Assembly: GCF_003696215.1 (NCBI RefSeq)
Contig: NZ_RFFG01000008.1
Span: 1 to 64,000, forward strand
Direction of reading: 5' to 3'
From: Actinomadura harenae
GTDB taxonomy: Bacteria > Actinomycetota > Actinomycetes > Streptosporangiales > Streptosporangiaceae
Length of the DNA stretch: 64,000 nt
The translations under genes and the position numbers were made by a program. The notes under the pieces were generated by a model. That model was given only the letters and a program-made list of their open reading frames with translations. It was not told the DNA's origin and made no database searches. Of this stretch, positions 7,802 through 15,969 are shown in pieces. Every line of letters begins with the position of its first letter. Position 1 is the first letter of the stretch.

Positions 7802-10519
7802 TCAAAGGCGGCCGCGGCGGCGCTTGGGGCGGAGCCGTTCGAGCTGCCACCAGGCGAGGACGGTGAAGACGACGCCGAGCCCGGCGAGGACGCCCATGTC
7901 CAGGGCCCAGGTGTTCAGGTCGGGCAGCCAGACGCGGTCGGGCTTCAGCGACGACGGGACGATGTGGCCGAGGTCGACGGTGGCGGCGGCGGCGGCGAGG
8001 CCCCAGCGGGACGGGGCGAGCCAGGCGACCTGTTCGAGGCCCGGTTTGCCCGCGAGGCGGACGAGGGCGCCGCACAGCACGAGCTGGGACATGGACAGGA
8101 CGATCAGCAGCGGAAGGGTCTTCTCGGAACTGTTCACCGACGCCGACACCAGCAGGCCGAGGGTCATCGAGACCAGGCCGAGCAGGCCGGTGGCCAGGAC
8201 CAGTTCGAGGAACGGGGAGGTGAAGACGCCGGACGGGGGCAGCTTCACGCCCGCCAGGCCGATGCCGACCAGGACGACGGCCTGCAGTGTCGTGATCAGC
8301 CCGAGGACGAGGAGTTTGGAGGTGAGGTAGACGCCCGCGGAGAGGCCGGCGGCGCGTTCCCTGCGATAGATCGTGCGTTCCTTCACCAGCTCGCGGACGG
8401 CGTTGCCGGTGCCGACGAAGCACGACGCGAAGATCAGCACCATCAGCTTGGACGCGGCGTCCGCGTTGCTCCCGGGCGGGCCGGTGAGCCCCCTCGGGGC
8501 GGGGATCGCGGCGATCAGCCCGCCCATGATCAGCGGCATCAGTCCGAGCAGCACCAGATAGGAACGGTCGGAGGTGATGACCGAGAAGTAGCGGCGGCAC
8601 AGCGTGGAGAGCTGGGCGAACTTGCTCTGCCGGGGCGGCGGTGGGGCGGGCGTCCGGGCGTCGGTGGGCCCGACCGCGCCGCCCATCCCGTATCCCACGT
8701 ACCGGGACCAGCGTGGGGACGTGCGGAACTCGCCGGCCCAGTCGCGGTCCGGCTCGCGGTCGAACGCCTGGAACACCTCGGCCCACGCGTTGGCGCCGAA
8801 GTGCCGGAGCCCCTCCTCGGGCGGGCCGTAGTAGGCCATGCGCCCGCCGGGGACGAGCACCAGCAGCCGGTCGCACGCGACGAGGTTCTCCGTGCTGTGG
8901 GTGACGACGATGACCGTCCGGCCGTCGTGCGCCAGGTCCCCCAGCAGTTCCATGACCGTCTTGTCCAGGCCCGGGTCGAGACCCGACGTCGGCTCGTCCA
9001 GGAAGAGGAGCGACGGCTTCGTCAGCAGTTCGAGCGCCACCGACACGCGTTTGCGCTGGCCGCCCGACAGCTTGTCGATGCGCGTGCCGGCGTGCGGGGT
9101 GAGGCCGAGTTCGGCCAGCACCTCGTCCACCCGCCGCTCCCGCTCGTCCCGCCGGGTGTCGCCGGGGAACCGCAGCTCCGCCGCGAACAGCAGCGCCTGC
9201 CGCGTCGCGAGCCGGGTGTGCAGGATGTCCTCCTGCGGCACGAGCCCGATCCGGTGCCGGAGCTCGTCGTAGTCGGCGTACAGGTCACGGCCGTCGTAGC
9301 GGACCGTCCCCTCGGTGGCGGGCCGCATCCCGGTCACCGCCCCCAGCAGCGTGGACTTGCCCGCCCCGGACGGCCCGATCACCGCGACCAGCGACCGTTC
9401 CGGGATCGGGAACCCGACCCCGTCCAGGAGCACCTTGCCCTCGGGCGTCCGCACGGTGAGGTCCTGCACGAGGACGGACACGTCCCCCGTGTCCACGAAC
9501 TCCCGCAGCTCGCTGCCCACCAGCCGGAACGTCGCATGCCCGATCCCGAGCAGGTCCTCCTCGGCCAGCACCGCCCGATCGATCCGGACGCCGTTGACGT
9601 ACGTCCCGTTGTGACTCCCGAGATCCACGATCTCGGCGCGTCCGGGGCCCGTCACCTCCAGTTCGGCGTGGTACCGCGACACCACCAGGTCCGGCACCAC
9701 GACATCGTTGTCCGGCGACCGCCCGATCCGCAGCGCCCGAACGCTCCCCCGGCCCCCGCGCGTCCGCCCGAACCCCCCACCCCGCCGAACCACCCGCCCG
9801 GAATCCCACGCAGGGCCTGCACCCTGCGCACGGCCGGGGCCTTGGGCCGGGCCGGAGCCCTGGCCACGACCTCCACCTTGTGCAGGAGGTACGCCCTGCG
9901 GGGGAACAACGCCACCCGCAGGACCTGCACCCCGCACGGGGGGTGCGCCCTGTGCGCGAGCGGGGCCGGGCCCAGGGTTGTGTGGAGGAGCGGGCCTCTG
10001 CGCGGGGGCGGAGCCCCACGCAGGGGCTGCCCCTGGTGCCGGGCCGGGGCGCGGGGCTGCGGATCCGCCTTGCTGGGCGTCCGGGTCCCGGCTGGTTGTC
10101 GAACTCCCTGCGGGAGCGGCGCTGTGGGCGGGGGTGGGGAGCTGGAAGATCTGGCTGGGGTTTCGGTCGACGCTGGGACGGGCGTCCGGGGGCCGGAAGG
10201 CGGAGCAGGCCAAAGGGGTGCCGTCGGTGGGGTGGCCCAGGTGGAAGATGCGCTCGCCGTCGATGGGGACCTGGTGGACGCGGTGGCCGTCGAGGTAGGT
10301 GCCGTTGCGGCTGCCGGTGTCCTCGAGGGTCCAGCCGGCGGGGGTGGTGGAGAGGACCGCGTGGTGCCAGGAGACCCGGCCGTCGGTGAGCACGATGTCG
10401 GACTCCGGGTCGCGGCCGACCCGGTACGTTCCGCCTGGACGCAGCCGGTGGAGCCGCTCCCGGGTCCGGACGACCAGGAGCGGCGGTGCCATGGACCCGG
10501 CCTCGGGACCCGCCGTCAT
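7802..10519 (-). CDS. FHA-FHA-ABC transporter fusion, Rv1747-like exporter
   Basis: The 905-residue fusion has two forkhead-associated domains, an ABC nucleotide-binding domain and an ABC2 membrane domain. FHA1 contains YRVGRDPESDIVL and DTGSRNGTYLDG; FHA2 contains LRIGRSPDNDVVVPD and DLGSHNGTYVNG. Both keep the phosphothreonine-binding R, S/H and N residues. They are separated by about 120 residues of Pro/Gly/Ala/Gln low-complexity linker. The NBD has GPSGAGKST, LSGGQRKRVSVAL and LLFLDEPTSGLDP. About six hydrophobic segments follow in the last 260 residues. This order matches Mycobacterium tuberculosis Rv1747, a half-size exporter controlled by Ser/Thr kinases. The ATG at 10519 is favoured by a leaderless promoter. 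Confidence 0.92.
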   Translation of the reverse strand: MTAGPEAGSMAPPLLVVRTRERLHRLRPGGTYRVGRDPESDIVLTDGRVSWHHAVLSTTPAGWTLEDTGSRNGTYLDGHRVHQVPIDGERIFHLGHPTDGTPLACSAFRPPDARPSVDRNPSQIFQLPTPAHSAAPAGSSTTSRDPDAQQGGSAAPRPGPAPGAAPAWGSAPAQRPAPPHNPGPGPARAQGAPPVRGAGPAGGVVPPQGVPPAQGGGRGQGSGPAQGPGRAQGAGPAWDSGRVVRRGGGFGRTRGGRGSVRALRIGRSPDNDVVVPDLVVSRYHAELEVTGPGRAEIVDLGSHNGTYVNGVRIDRAVLAEEDLLGIGHATFRLVGSELREFVDTGDVSVLVQDLTVRTPEGKVLLDGVGFPIPERSLVAVIGPSGAGKSTLLGAVTGMRPATEGTVRYDGRDLYADYDELRHRIGLVPQEDILHTRLATRQALLFAAELRFPGDTRRDERERRVDEVLAELGLTPHAGTRIDKLSGGQRKRVSVALELLTKPSLLFLDEPTSGLDPGLDKTVMELLGDLAHDGRTVIVVTHSTENLVACDRLLVLVPGGRMAYYGPPEEGLRHFGANAWAEVFQAFDREPDRDWAGEFRTSPRWSRYVGYGMGGAVGPTDARTPAPPPPRQSKFAQLSTLCRRYFSVITSDRSYLVLLGLMPLIMGGLIAAIPAPRGLTGPPGSNADAASKLMVLIFASCFVGTGNAVRELVKERTIYRRERAAGLSAGVYLTSKLLVLGLITTLQAVVLVGIGLAGVKLPPSGVFTSPFLELVLATGLLGLVSMTLGLLVSASVNSSEKTLPLLIVLSMSQLVLCGALVRLAGKPGLEQVAWLAPSRWGLAAAAATVDLGHIVPSSLKPDRVWLPDLNTWALDMGVLAGLGVVFTVLAWWQLERLRPKRRRGRL

Positions 10520-10525
10520 GCCCGG

Positions 10526-10554
10526 AGTGTAAGACGTCGCACCCGGCATTGACA
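10526..10554 (-). promoter_or_regulatory. Leaderless promoter of the FHA-ABC gene
   Basis: Reading leftward, TGTCAA (10554-10549) is separated by 17 bp from TACACT (10531-10526), and the ATG at 10519 follows 6 nt later. Confidence 0.55.
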
Positions 10555-10745
10555 GGACGGGTTCGGCGGCCTTGCATGAGTCCATGCCGACCGGTGCAGG
10601 CCGCCTCCCGATGAGGTGTTCGCGCAGGTCAGGGCGTCCCTTCCGGCACTGTGGCGTGCTCGTGTCCCGGCCGTTTCCCCCGTCACAGGTGTTTCCGCGG
10701 AGGGTGGGCCCTGCTCGCTGTTCGTGCTCCCGCCGGCCCCGTTCG

Positions 10746-10767
10746 TGTGACCTCTGGGCAGGTCACA
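10746..10767. promoter_or_regulatory. Inverted repeat, possible operator
   Basis: Perfect 8-bp arms TGTGACCT and AGGTCACA are separated by 6 bp, about 95 bp upstream of the DUF2993 gene. The rest of the 340-bp gap 10520-10860 shows no supportable gene. Confidence 0.35.
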
Positions 10768-10860
10768 GCGTTGCGACCGTGGTGAGGACGGCGTGGAGAC
10801 CTTGATGGAGTGGTGCGGCGGTCCGTCCGGATGTGGACGGGGCGCGAGGGGGTGGGAGGC

Positions 10861-11553
10861 GTGAGCGCCTCGGTCACGCGGGTGGACCGGCTGCCCCGGC
10901 CCCGCAGGAGGCGGTGGCCGATCGTCGTCGGGGTCGTGGTCGTCGTGCTGGTGCTGCTGGCGGTGATCGCCGACCGGGTCGCGCTGTACGTCACCGAGGA
11001 CGCGATGGCCGGGGAGATCAAGAAGCAGGGGTTCCCCACCAAGCCGGACGTGACCGTCGAGGGGTTCCCGTTCCTGACGCAGGTGGCGGGACGGCATTTC
11101 GGGGACGTGCGGCTGAGGGCGAAGAACATCCCGGCGGGGCCGCTGAACGTGACGCGGCTGGACGTGCGGGCGACGGACGTGCGGCTGAGGTCCGACTATC
11201 AGAGCGGAACGCTCGGCAACGTCACGGGGAGCGCGTTCGTCGGGTTCGGTGATCTCGCGAAGGCGGGCGGGAGCGGCCTGGAGTTCCAGGCGGACGGCCC
11301 GGACAAGATCAAGGCCAAGGTCGGCGCGTTCGGGCTGGACGCGACGGCGATCGCGTCGGTGACGAAGGAGGGGAACAGCATTCACGTGAAGGCGCTCTCC
11401 GCCGAGGGGTTCGACCTGAGCGGGCTGGGCGATGATCTCGACTTCACGGTGCCGGTCGGCGGACTGCCGTTGGGGATGCGGTTCGACAGCCTGTCGGTGA
11501 CCGGATCAGGGGTGATGATGCGGGTCAGCGGCTCGCAGGTGCGGTTCGGCTAA
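10861..11553 (+). CDS. DUF2993 (LmeA-like) membrane-anchored lipid-binding protein
   Basis: The 230-residue protein has a short basic N terminus (RLPRPRRRRW), one transmembrane helix (PIVVGVVVVVLVLLAVIAD) and an extracytoplasmic DUF2993 domain with the typical EGFPFLTQVAGRHFGDV and LDVRATDVRL segments. DUF2993 includes mycobacterial LmeA, which acts in periplasmic lipomannan/PIM handling. The fold is a tubular lipid-binding domain. The GTG at 10861 is preferred because it follows a G-rich GAGGGGGTGGGAGG; an in-frame opening extends to 10810. No operon partner is evident. Confidence 0.82.
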   Translation: MSASVTRVDRLPRPRRRRWPIVVGVVVVVLVLLAVIADRVALYVTEDAMAGEIKKQGFPTKPDVTVEGFPFLTQVAGRHFGDVRLRAKNIPAGPLNVTRLDVRATDVRLRSDYQSGTLGNVTGSAFVGFGDLAKAGGSGLEFQADGPDKIKAKVGAFGLDATAIASVTKEGNSIHVKALSAEGFDLSGLGDDLDFTVPVGGLPLGMRFDSLSVTGSGVMMRVSGSQVRFG

Positions 11554-11627
11554 GCGGACGGAGCGTCCTGAGCACGGATGGGGTGCTGCTAGAGTTGTCC
11601 CTGTCGCCGACAAGGTCCGACGACAAA

Positions 11628-11700
11628 GCGCCGTTAGCTCAATTGGCAGAGCAGCGGACTCTTAATCCGCGGGTTCGGGGTTCAAGTCCCTGACGGCGCA
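11628..11700 (+). tRNA. tRNA-Lys (anticodon CTT), copy 2
   Basis: All 73 nt are identical to copy 1, with anticodon at 11661-11663. A TAGAGT box at 11590-11595 is the likely -10. The flanks differ from copy 1 beyond a shared CTGTCGCC/CTCGTCGCC stretch, so only the gene body is conserved. Confidence 0.97.
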
Positions 11701-11713
11701 CCCGTTTCGATAT

Positions 11714-11746
11714 CGAAGGTCGGCGTTCTCCGGGGCGCCGACTTCG
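11714..11746 (+). terminator. Terminator after tRNA-Lys copy 2
   Basis: The stem CGAAGGTCGGCG/CGCCGACTTCG has one bulged G and a 10-nt loop, followed by CCATTTCC. Confidence 0.7.
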
Positions 11747-11908
11747 CCATTTCCGAGACCAGTTCGCCCCGTTGCGTGTTGGTTGTCGCGTTTGTCGTGC
11801 CGTTCCGGGTGTGCGGGTTCCGTCGCGGGCGGAAAGAGCTGATCATAACGGGCCACCTTCCGGTAAATCGCCGTTTCGGGTCGCCTGACGAGTCGAAGAC
11901 CTTCCGAT

Positions 11909-13114
11909 ATGGGAGCTTCGGTTCGCCCCTTGGGCGAGAATGCCGTCCTGGGGGTGCTGCTGGTCGGTGCGCTCGGTCTTGCGGCGGGGTGCGGGAGCGT
12001 GGAGGCTCGCTCCGCCGCCCCGGTCAGGCCTCCGAGTGTGCGCGGGACCGACCGGTTCACCGTTGTGGGGACCGGGGACTTCCTGCTGCATTCCGTGCTC
12101 ATCGAGCAGGCGGCGGCCGACTCCCGGAAGGGCGGCGGATACGACTTCATGCCGATGCTCGCTCAGCTCAAGCCGGTGATCGGCCAGGCGGATCTGGCGG
12201 TCTGCCATATCGAGACGCCGCTGGGCTCGCGGTCCGGGCCGTTCAGCGGGTACCCGGTGTTCGACTCGCCGCCGCAGATCGTGAAGGCGATCCGGCGGCT
12301 GGGGTACGACACCTGCTCCACGGCGTCCAACCATGCCATCGACCAGGGGGAACGCGGGGTGCGGCGGACGCTGGACGCGCTGGACCGGGCGGGCATCGGG
12401 CACGCGGGGACGGCGCGGAGCCGGCGCGAGGCGGAACGGATCGACCTCCGGGACGTCAAAGGGGTCAAGGTCGCACATTTCGCGTACACGTACGGGACCA
12501 ACGGCATTCCCAAGCCGTCCGGCGCCCCTTGGCTCGTCAATGACACGCTCAAGCCCGCCCGGATTCTCGCCGACGCGGCCCGAGCGAAAAGCGCCGGCGC
12601 CGAGGTCGTGGTGGTCAGCCTGCATTGGGGCGAGGAGTATCGGCATGGGCCGACCGGTGAGCAGCGGAGGCTGGCGCGGAGGCTTCTGCATTCCGACGAT
12701 ATCGATCTGATTCTCGGCGACCATGTCCATGTGGTCCAGCCATTCGAGCGAATCAATGGCAAGTGGGTCGCGTATGGGATGGGGAATCAGGTCGCCAATC
12801 CGTCCGCGAACATCGGGGCCACGCATGAAGGGCTGGTCGCCAGGTTCACTTTCAGCCGGGACGTCCGGGGACGGTGGAGGGCCCGGCCTTCGTTCGTGCC
12901 GACGTTCGTCCGGCCGGGACCCCCGATCAGACTGCGGACGCTGACCGCCAATTCGTCGGCTCAAGGTGTCGTGGACGACACGAAACGGGTGGTTCGCAGC
13001 CTCGGATATGACGTTCCGATCGCGCCGGACGATGTCATACGACCGCCGTCCGCAGGTCCCCAGGCCCTGCGGAACGGCGAGCCCTCGCAGGTGACGTCGC
13101 TCTCAAAGCGCTGA
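11909..13114 (+). CDS. CapA-like metallophosphatase lipoprotein
   Basis: The 401-residue protein has a hydrophobic N-terminal segment ending LGLAAGC, a lipobox that predicts a lipoprotein. The calcineurin-like CapA/PgsA domain shows VGTGDFLLHS, LAVCHIETPLG, the metal-binding TASNHAIDQGERG, VVVSLHWGEEY and LILGDHVHVVQP with its paired histidines. CapA proteins act in poly-gamma-glutamate capsule synthesis, but many actinobacterial paralogs are isolated, and no capBC is seen here. The coding sequence and its upstream region use more A/T (CAT, AAT, ATT codons) than the neighbours, a weak sign of different origin. Confidence 0.88.
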   Translation: MGASVRPLGENAVLGVLLVGALGLAAGCGSVEARSAAPVRPPSVRGTDRFTVVGTGDFLLHSVLIEQAAADSRKGGGYDFMPMLAQLKPVIGQADLAVCHIETPLGSRSGPFSGYPVFDSPPQIVKAIRRLGYDTCSTASNHAIDQGERGVRRTLDALDRAGIGHAGTARSRREAERIDLRDVKGVKVAHFAYTYGTNGIPKPSGAPWLVNDTLKPARILADAARAKSAGAEVVVVSLHWGEEYRHGPTGEQRRLARRLLHSDDIDLILGDHVHVVQPFERINGKWVAYGMGNQVANPSANIGATHEGLVARFTFSRDVRGRWRARPSFVPTFVRPGPPIRLRTLTANSSAQGVVDDTKRVVRSLGYDVPIAPDDVIRPPSAGPQALRNGEPSQVTSLSKR

Positions 13115-13259
13115 CGGCCAGGACGAGACGGAGGACGTCGAGCGTCGCCGCGCCGTCCAGGCTCCCGGTGGGTTCGTCGGCGAGCAGGACGAGCGGCTCG
13201 TTGGCGAGGGCGCGGGCGATGGCGGCGCGGGCGATGGCGGCGCGGCGCCGCGTTCGTTC
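13115..13259 (-). pseudogene. Fragment of an ABC transporter ATPase
   Basis: Read leftward, this gives RAAIARALANEP then LVLLADEPTGSLD and GAATLDVLRLVL: the region after the ABC signature, Walker B with catalytic Glu, and the D-loop. Walker A, Q-loop and signature are missing, and there is no start. A small duplication (AAIAR twice) precedes ALANEP. It resembles LolD/MacB-class ATPases and is clearly a remnant overlapping the CapA neighbourhood. Confidence 0.75.
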
Positions 13260-13297
13260 ATGCGTCCTCGGATTCGTTCAGGCGTCTCCGGGATCGC

Positions 13298-13396
13298 TCA
13301 CGCGTCGTCGGGGTCGTCCCCGGCCCGCGACCAGACGCGTTCGCAGGCGACCAGTCCCGCCTTCTCCAGCCGGGCCGGCCCAGGGATGGCGGTCAT
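13298..13396 (-). pseudogene. Short PadR-like fragment
   Basis: A 32-codon leftward frame reads ARLEKAGLVACERVW in its middle. This matches the wing region of PadR regulators (LxRLExxGLV). It lies upstream, in reading direction, of the ABC fragment; PadR-ABC pairs are frequent, so both are probably debris of one lost operon. The rest of 13115-13436 holds nothing else I can support. Confidence 0.45.
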
Positions 13397-13436
13397 CCCC
13401 TTCGAGCGTCAAGGCGAGCCCGTGTGGCCGCCCGCA

Positions 13437-13484
13437 TAAGCAACCTCGGTTGACACGTCGAGGATAAGCAACCTAAGTTGCTTA
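13437..13484 (+). promoter_or_regulatory. Promoter with palindromic operator for the HTH-ClpN-ABC operon
   Basis: A perfect 20-bp palindrome TAAGCAAC-CTAA-GTTGCTTA (13465-13484) overlaps the -10. A second partial copy TAAGCAAC-CTCG-GTTGAC begins at 13437. TTGACA (13450-13455) and TAAGTT (13474-13479) are 18 bp apart, and the ATG at 13486 follows 6 nt later, so the transcript is probably leaderless and blocked when the palindrome is occupied. Confidence 0.75.
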
Positions 13485-13485
13485 C

Positions 13486-13707
13486 ATGGAGGACGCGGAG
13501 CGGGATCCCGGCGAGGAGCTGGCGGCCGTGGTGGCCATGCGGCGGCTCGCCGACCGGATGGAGGACGCCGCGGTCGAGCGGGCCATGCGGGCCGGGTGGA
13601 GCTGGTCGGACGTGGCGCAGGCGCTCGGCGTCACGCGGCAGGCCGTGCACAAGAAGCACGTGAGGCGCCTGATCGACGCCGGGGTGCAGTTGCGGAGGAG
13701 GAAGTGA
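13486..13707 (+). CDS. Small helix-turn-helix protein
   Basis: The 73-residue protein is largely one helix-turn-helix: AMRAGWSWSDVAQALGVTRQAVHKKHVRR, sigma-70-region-4/MarR-like. It is the first gene of a four-gene operon, and its stop overlaps the next start (TGATG). The palindrome across its own promoter makes it the best candidate repressor of the operon. Similar small HTH proteins are paired with Clp N-domain proteins in other actinomycetes. Confidence 0.82.
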   Translation: MEDAERDPGEELAAVVAMRRLADRMEDAAVERAMRAGWSWSDVAQALGVTRQAVHKKHVRRLIDAGVQLRRRK

Positions 13708-14174
13708 TGGGCCGGACCTATGTGGACTCGGTGCTCGTGCGGGCCGCCGAGGAGGCACGGCGCCGGGGGGCACGGCTGACGGAGGCGGAGCACCTGCTGC
13801 TCGCGCTCGCGAGTGAGGCGGAAGGGGACGCACCCGGCCTGCTCTCCCCCGCGGGCCTCGACCGGCTGGCCGTCCAGGACGCGTTGCAGCGGGAGTTCGA
13901 GCACAGCCTCGGCGCGGCCGGGGTGTCGGTCGCCGACGAGGAGGTGCTGCGGCCGCGCGAGTCGCCGCGGATGCCGTCCGACATCGGCGAGTCGGGAAGG
14001 CGGGTGCTCGAAGTGGCGATGGCGGGGGCGCGGAAGAAGGACCTCGGACCCGCGCACATCGTGCTGGGGATTCTGGACCTCAAGGTCGGGACGGTCCCGC
14101 GGGTGCTCGCGCTCGCCGGGGTGGACGTCGAGGCGCTGAGGGCGAGGGCGCGAGCGGTGGTGGACGGAACGTGA
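13707..14174 (+). CDS. Stand-alone Clp N-terminal (R) domain protein
   Basis: The 155-residue protein has two Clp-R repeats: residues about 5-75 (VRAAEEARRRGARLTEAEHLLLALA) and about 85-150 (ESGRRVLEVAMAGARKKDLGPAHIVLGILD). No AAA+ module follows. In ClpA/ClpC this domain binds substrates and adaptors. As a separate protein it may act as a ligand or peptide sensor for the preceding HTH protein, which is an inference. It overlaps the HTH gene by 1 nt and the ABC gene by 4 nt (GTGA), so translation is coupled. Confidence 0.85.
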   Translation: MGRTYVDSVLVRAAEEARRRGARLTEAEHLLLALASEAEGDAPGLLSPAGLDRLAVQDALQREFEHSLGAAGVSVADEEVLRPRESPRMPSDIGESGRRVLEVAMAGARKKDLGPAHIVLGILDLKVGTVPRVLALAGVDVEALRARARAVVDGT

Positions 14175-15037
14175 ACGACGGTGGAGAGATCGTCCTCGAC
14201 GTCGACGACCTGCGGATGCGGTACGGGACGCACGACGTGCTGCGCGGCGTGACCTTCCAGGCGCGCCGGGGCGAGGTCCTGGCGCTGCTCGGCCCGAACG
14301 GCGCGGGCAAGACCACGACGATCGAGATCCTCGAGGGGTTCCGGACACGGTCGGCCGGGCGCGTCGACGTGCTCGGCGACGACCCGGCGCACGGCGGCGA
14401 GGCGTGGCGGGCGCGGCTCGGGATCGTCCTGCAATCGTGGCGCGACCACGGGAAGTGGCGGGTCCGGGAGCTGCTGGCGCACCTCGGCTCGTACTACCCG
14501 GACCCGTGGGACGCGTCGGAGCTGATCGCGACGGTCGGGCTCACCGAGCACGCGGACCGGCAGGTGCGGAGGCTGTCCGGCGGGCAGCGGCGGCGCCTGG
14601 ACGTCGCCATCGGCATGGTCGGGCGCCCCGAGCTGCTGTTCCTGGACGAGCCGACCACCGGGTTCGACCCGGAGGCGCGGCGCGAGTTCCACGACATCGT
14701 CCTCGGGCTGTCCCGGACGGGCGGCACGACCGTCCTGCTGACCACGCACGACCTGGCCGAGGCGGAGAAGCTGGCCGACCGCATCGTGGTCCTCGACGGC
14801 GGGCGCATCGTCGCCGACGGCACGGCGGCCGAGCTCGCCGACCGGATCGCGGGCGAGGACGAGGTGGCGTGGACGCTGGACGGACGGAGGCACGTCGCGT
14901 CGACACGGGACGCGACCCGGTTCGTCCGGGCGCTGTTCGCCGAGCACGGGGACGCGGTGGCGGGGCTGGCGGTCCGTCCGTCCTCGCTGGAGGACACCTA
15001 CCTGGCGCTCGTGCGCCAGGCCGAGGGGAGGGCGTGA
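14171..15037 (+). CDS. ABC transporter ATP-binding protein (DrrA-like)
   Basis: The 288-residue NBD has Walker A GPNGAGKTTT, Q-loop VLQS, signature RLSGGQRRRLDVAIG, Walker B LLFLDEPTTGFDP and the H-loop TTHD. The C-terminal extension of about 70 residues resembles antibiotic/lipid exporter ATPases such as DrrA. It starts at GTG overlapping the ClpN stop and overlaps the permease start by 1 nt. Cargo is unknown. Confidence 0.93.
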   Translation: MNDGGEIVLDVDDLRMRYGTHDVLRGVTFQARRGEVLALLGPNGAGKTTTIEILEGFRTRSAGRVDVLGDDPAHGGEAWRARLGIVLQSWRDHGKWRVRELLAHLGSYYPDPWDASELIATVGLTEHADRQVRRLSGGQRRRLDVAIGMVGRPELLFLDEPTTGFDPEARREFHDIVLGLSRTGGTTVLLTTHDLAEAEKLADRIVVLDGGRIVADGTAAELADRIAGEDEVAWTLDGRRHVASTRDATRFVRALFAEHGDAVAGLAVRPSSLEDTYLALVRQAEGRA

Positions 15038-15870
15038 TGCGGACGTTCCGGATCGGGGTGGCCCGGGGGCTGATCGAGCTGCGCCAGGCGTTCAGCGGAT
15101 CCGAGCTGGTCAACCAACTGCTGTGGCCGGTGCTGACGCTGGTCGCGATCTTCTTCTACCGGAACCGGGAGTTCCGGCACACCGGGATCAGGCTGGGCGG
15201 GCTCGTGCTGCCGGGCGTCCTCGGGATGTTCGTCGCGCTCGGGATGGTCCTGGTGATCCAGTACCTGACCGTCGAGCGCGAGGACGGCACGCTGCTGCGG
15301 GCGCGCGCGACGCCGCACGGCATCCGCGCGTACCTCGTCGGGAAGCTGGTCATGACGTCCGGGTGCGTGCTCGCGTACCTGGCGATCCTGCTGGTCCCGG
15401 GCGCGTTCCTGGTGGACGGCCTGCGGCTCGGCTCGGTGTCGTCCTGGTTCACGCTGGCCTGGGTGGTGGCGCTCGGGCTGGTCGCGACGCAGTCCGTCGG
15501 GGCGGCGCTCGGCGCCCTGGTGTCGAGTCCGCGCGCCGCCGGGCTGCTCACGCTGCCGGTGATGGCGGTGATCTCGATCTCCGGGGTCTTCTACCCGATC
15601 ACCGCGCTGCCCGGCTGGCTCCAGGGGATCGCGCAGGTCTTCCCGGTGTACTGGCTCGGCCTCGGGATGCGCTCAGCGCTCCTCCCGGACGGCATGGCCT
15701 CGGTCGAGCTGCACCATTCGTGGCGGCATCTGGAGACGTTCGGGGTGCTCGGCGCGTGGGCCGTGGCCGGGCTGCTGATCGCGCCGGTCGTCCTGCGCCG
15801 GATGGCGCGGCGCGAGTCGGGCGCGCGCGTCGCCGCGTACCGGGAGAAGGCCCTCCAGCGGATCGGCTGA
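15037..15870 (+). CDS. ABC-2 type permease
   Basis: The 277-residue protein has about six transmembrane helices, including LVLPGVLGMFVALGMVLVIQY, YLAILLVPGAFLV and LLTLPVMAVISISGVFYPI. The YLTVEREDGTLLRARATPHG loop is typical of ABC-2 permeases that pair with DrrA-type ATPases. It is the last gene of the HTH-ClpN-ABC operon. Confidence 0.92.
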   Translation: MRTFRIGVARGLIELRQAFSGSELVNQLLWPVLTLVAIFFYRNREFRHTGIRLGGLVLPGVLGMFVALGMVLVIQYLTVEREDGTLLRARATPHGIRAYLVGKLVMTSGCVLAYLAILLVPGAFLVDGLRLGSVSSWFTLAWVVALGLVATQSVGAALGALVSSPRAAGLLTLPVMAVISISGVFYPITALPGWLQGIAQVFPVYWLGLGMRSALLPDGMASVELHHSWRHLETFGVLGAWAVAGLLIAPVVLRRMARRESGARVAAYREKALQRIG

Positions 15871-15906
15871 CGGCCACCGCCGGTCGTGGGGGCGGAGACA
15901 GGGCGA

Positions 15907-15944
15907 CGGCGGCCGGGCCCCGGGGGTTGGAGGTCCGGCCGCCG
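15907..15944. terminator. Hairpin between convergent genes
   Basis: A 10-bp stem CGGCGGCCGG/CCGGCCGCCG lies between the permease stop and the stop of the convergent peptidase. There is no T-run. Confidence 0.5.
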
Positions 15945-15969
15945 TGCGGCTCAGGCTCTGATCAGGGGA

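Noticed and set aside
7346-10552. A long rightward frame opposite the FHA-ABC gene
   Set aside because: It carries no domain motif and is the complement of clear FHA, Walker and signature motifs on the other strand.
10746-10767. CRP-type site TGTGA...TCACA
   Set aside because: The spacer between TGTGA and TCACA is 12 bp, not 6, so it is listed only as a generic inverted repeat.
6600-11700. Integrated element bounded by duplicate tRNA-Lys genes
   Set aside because: No integrase, transposase or excisionase is found between them, and both copies are complete with their own terminators.
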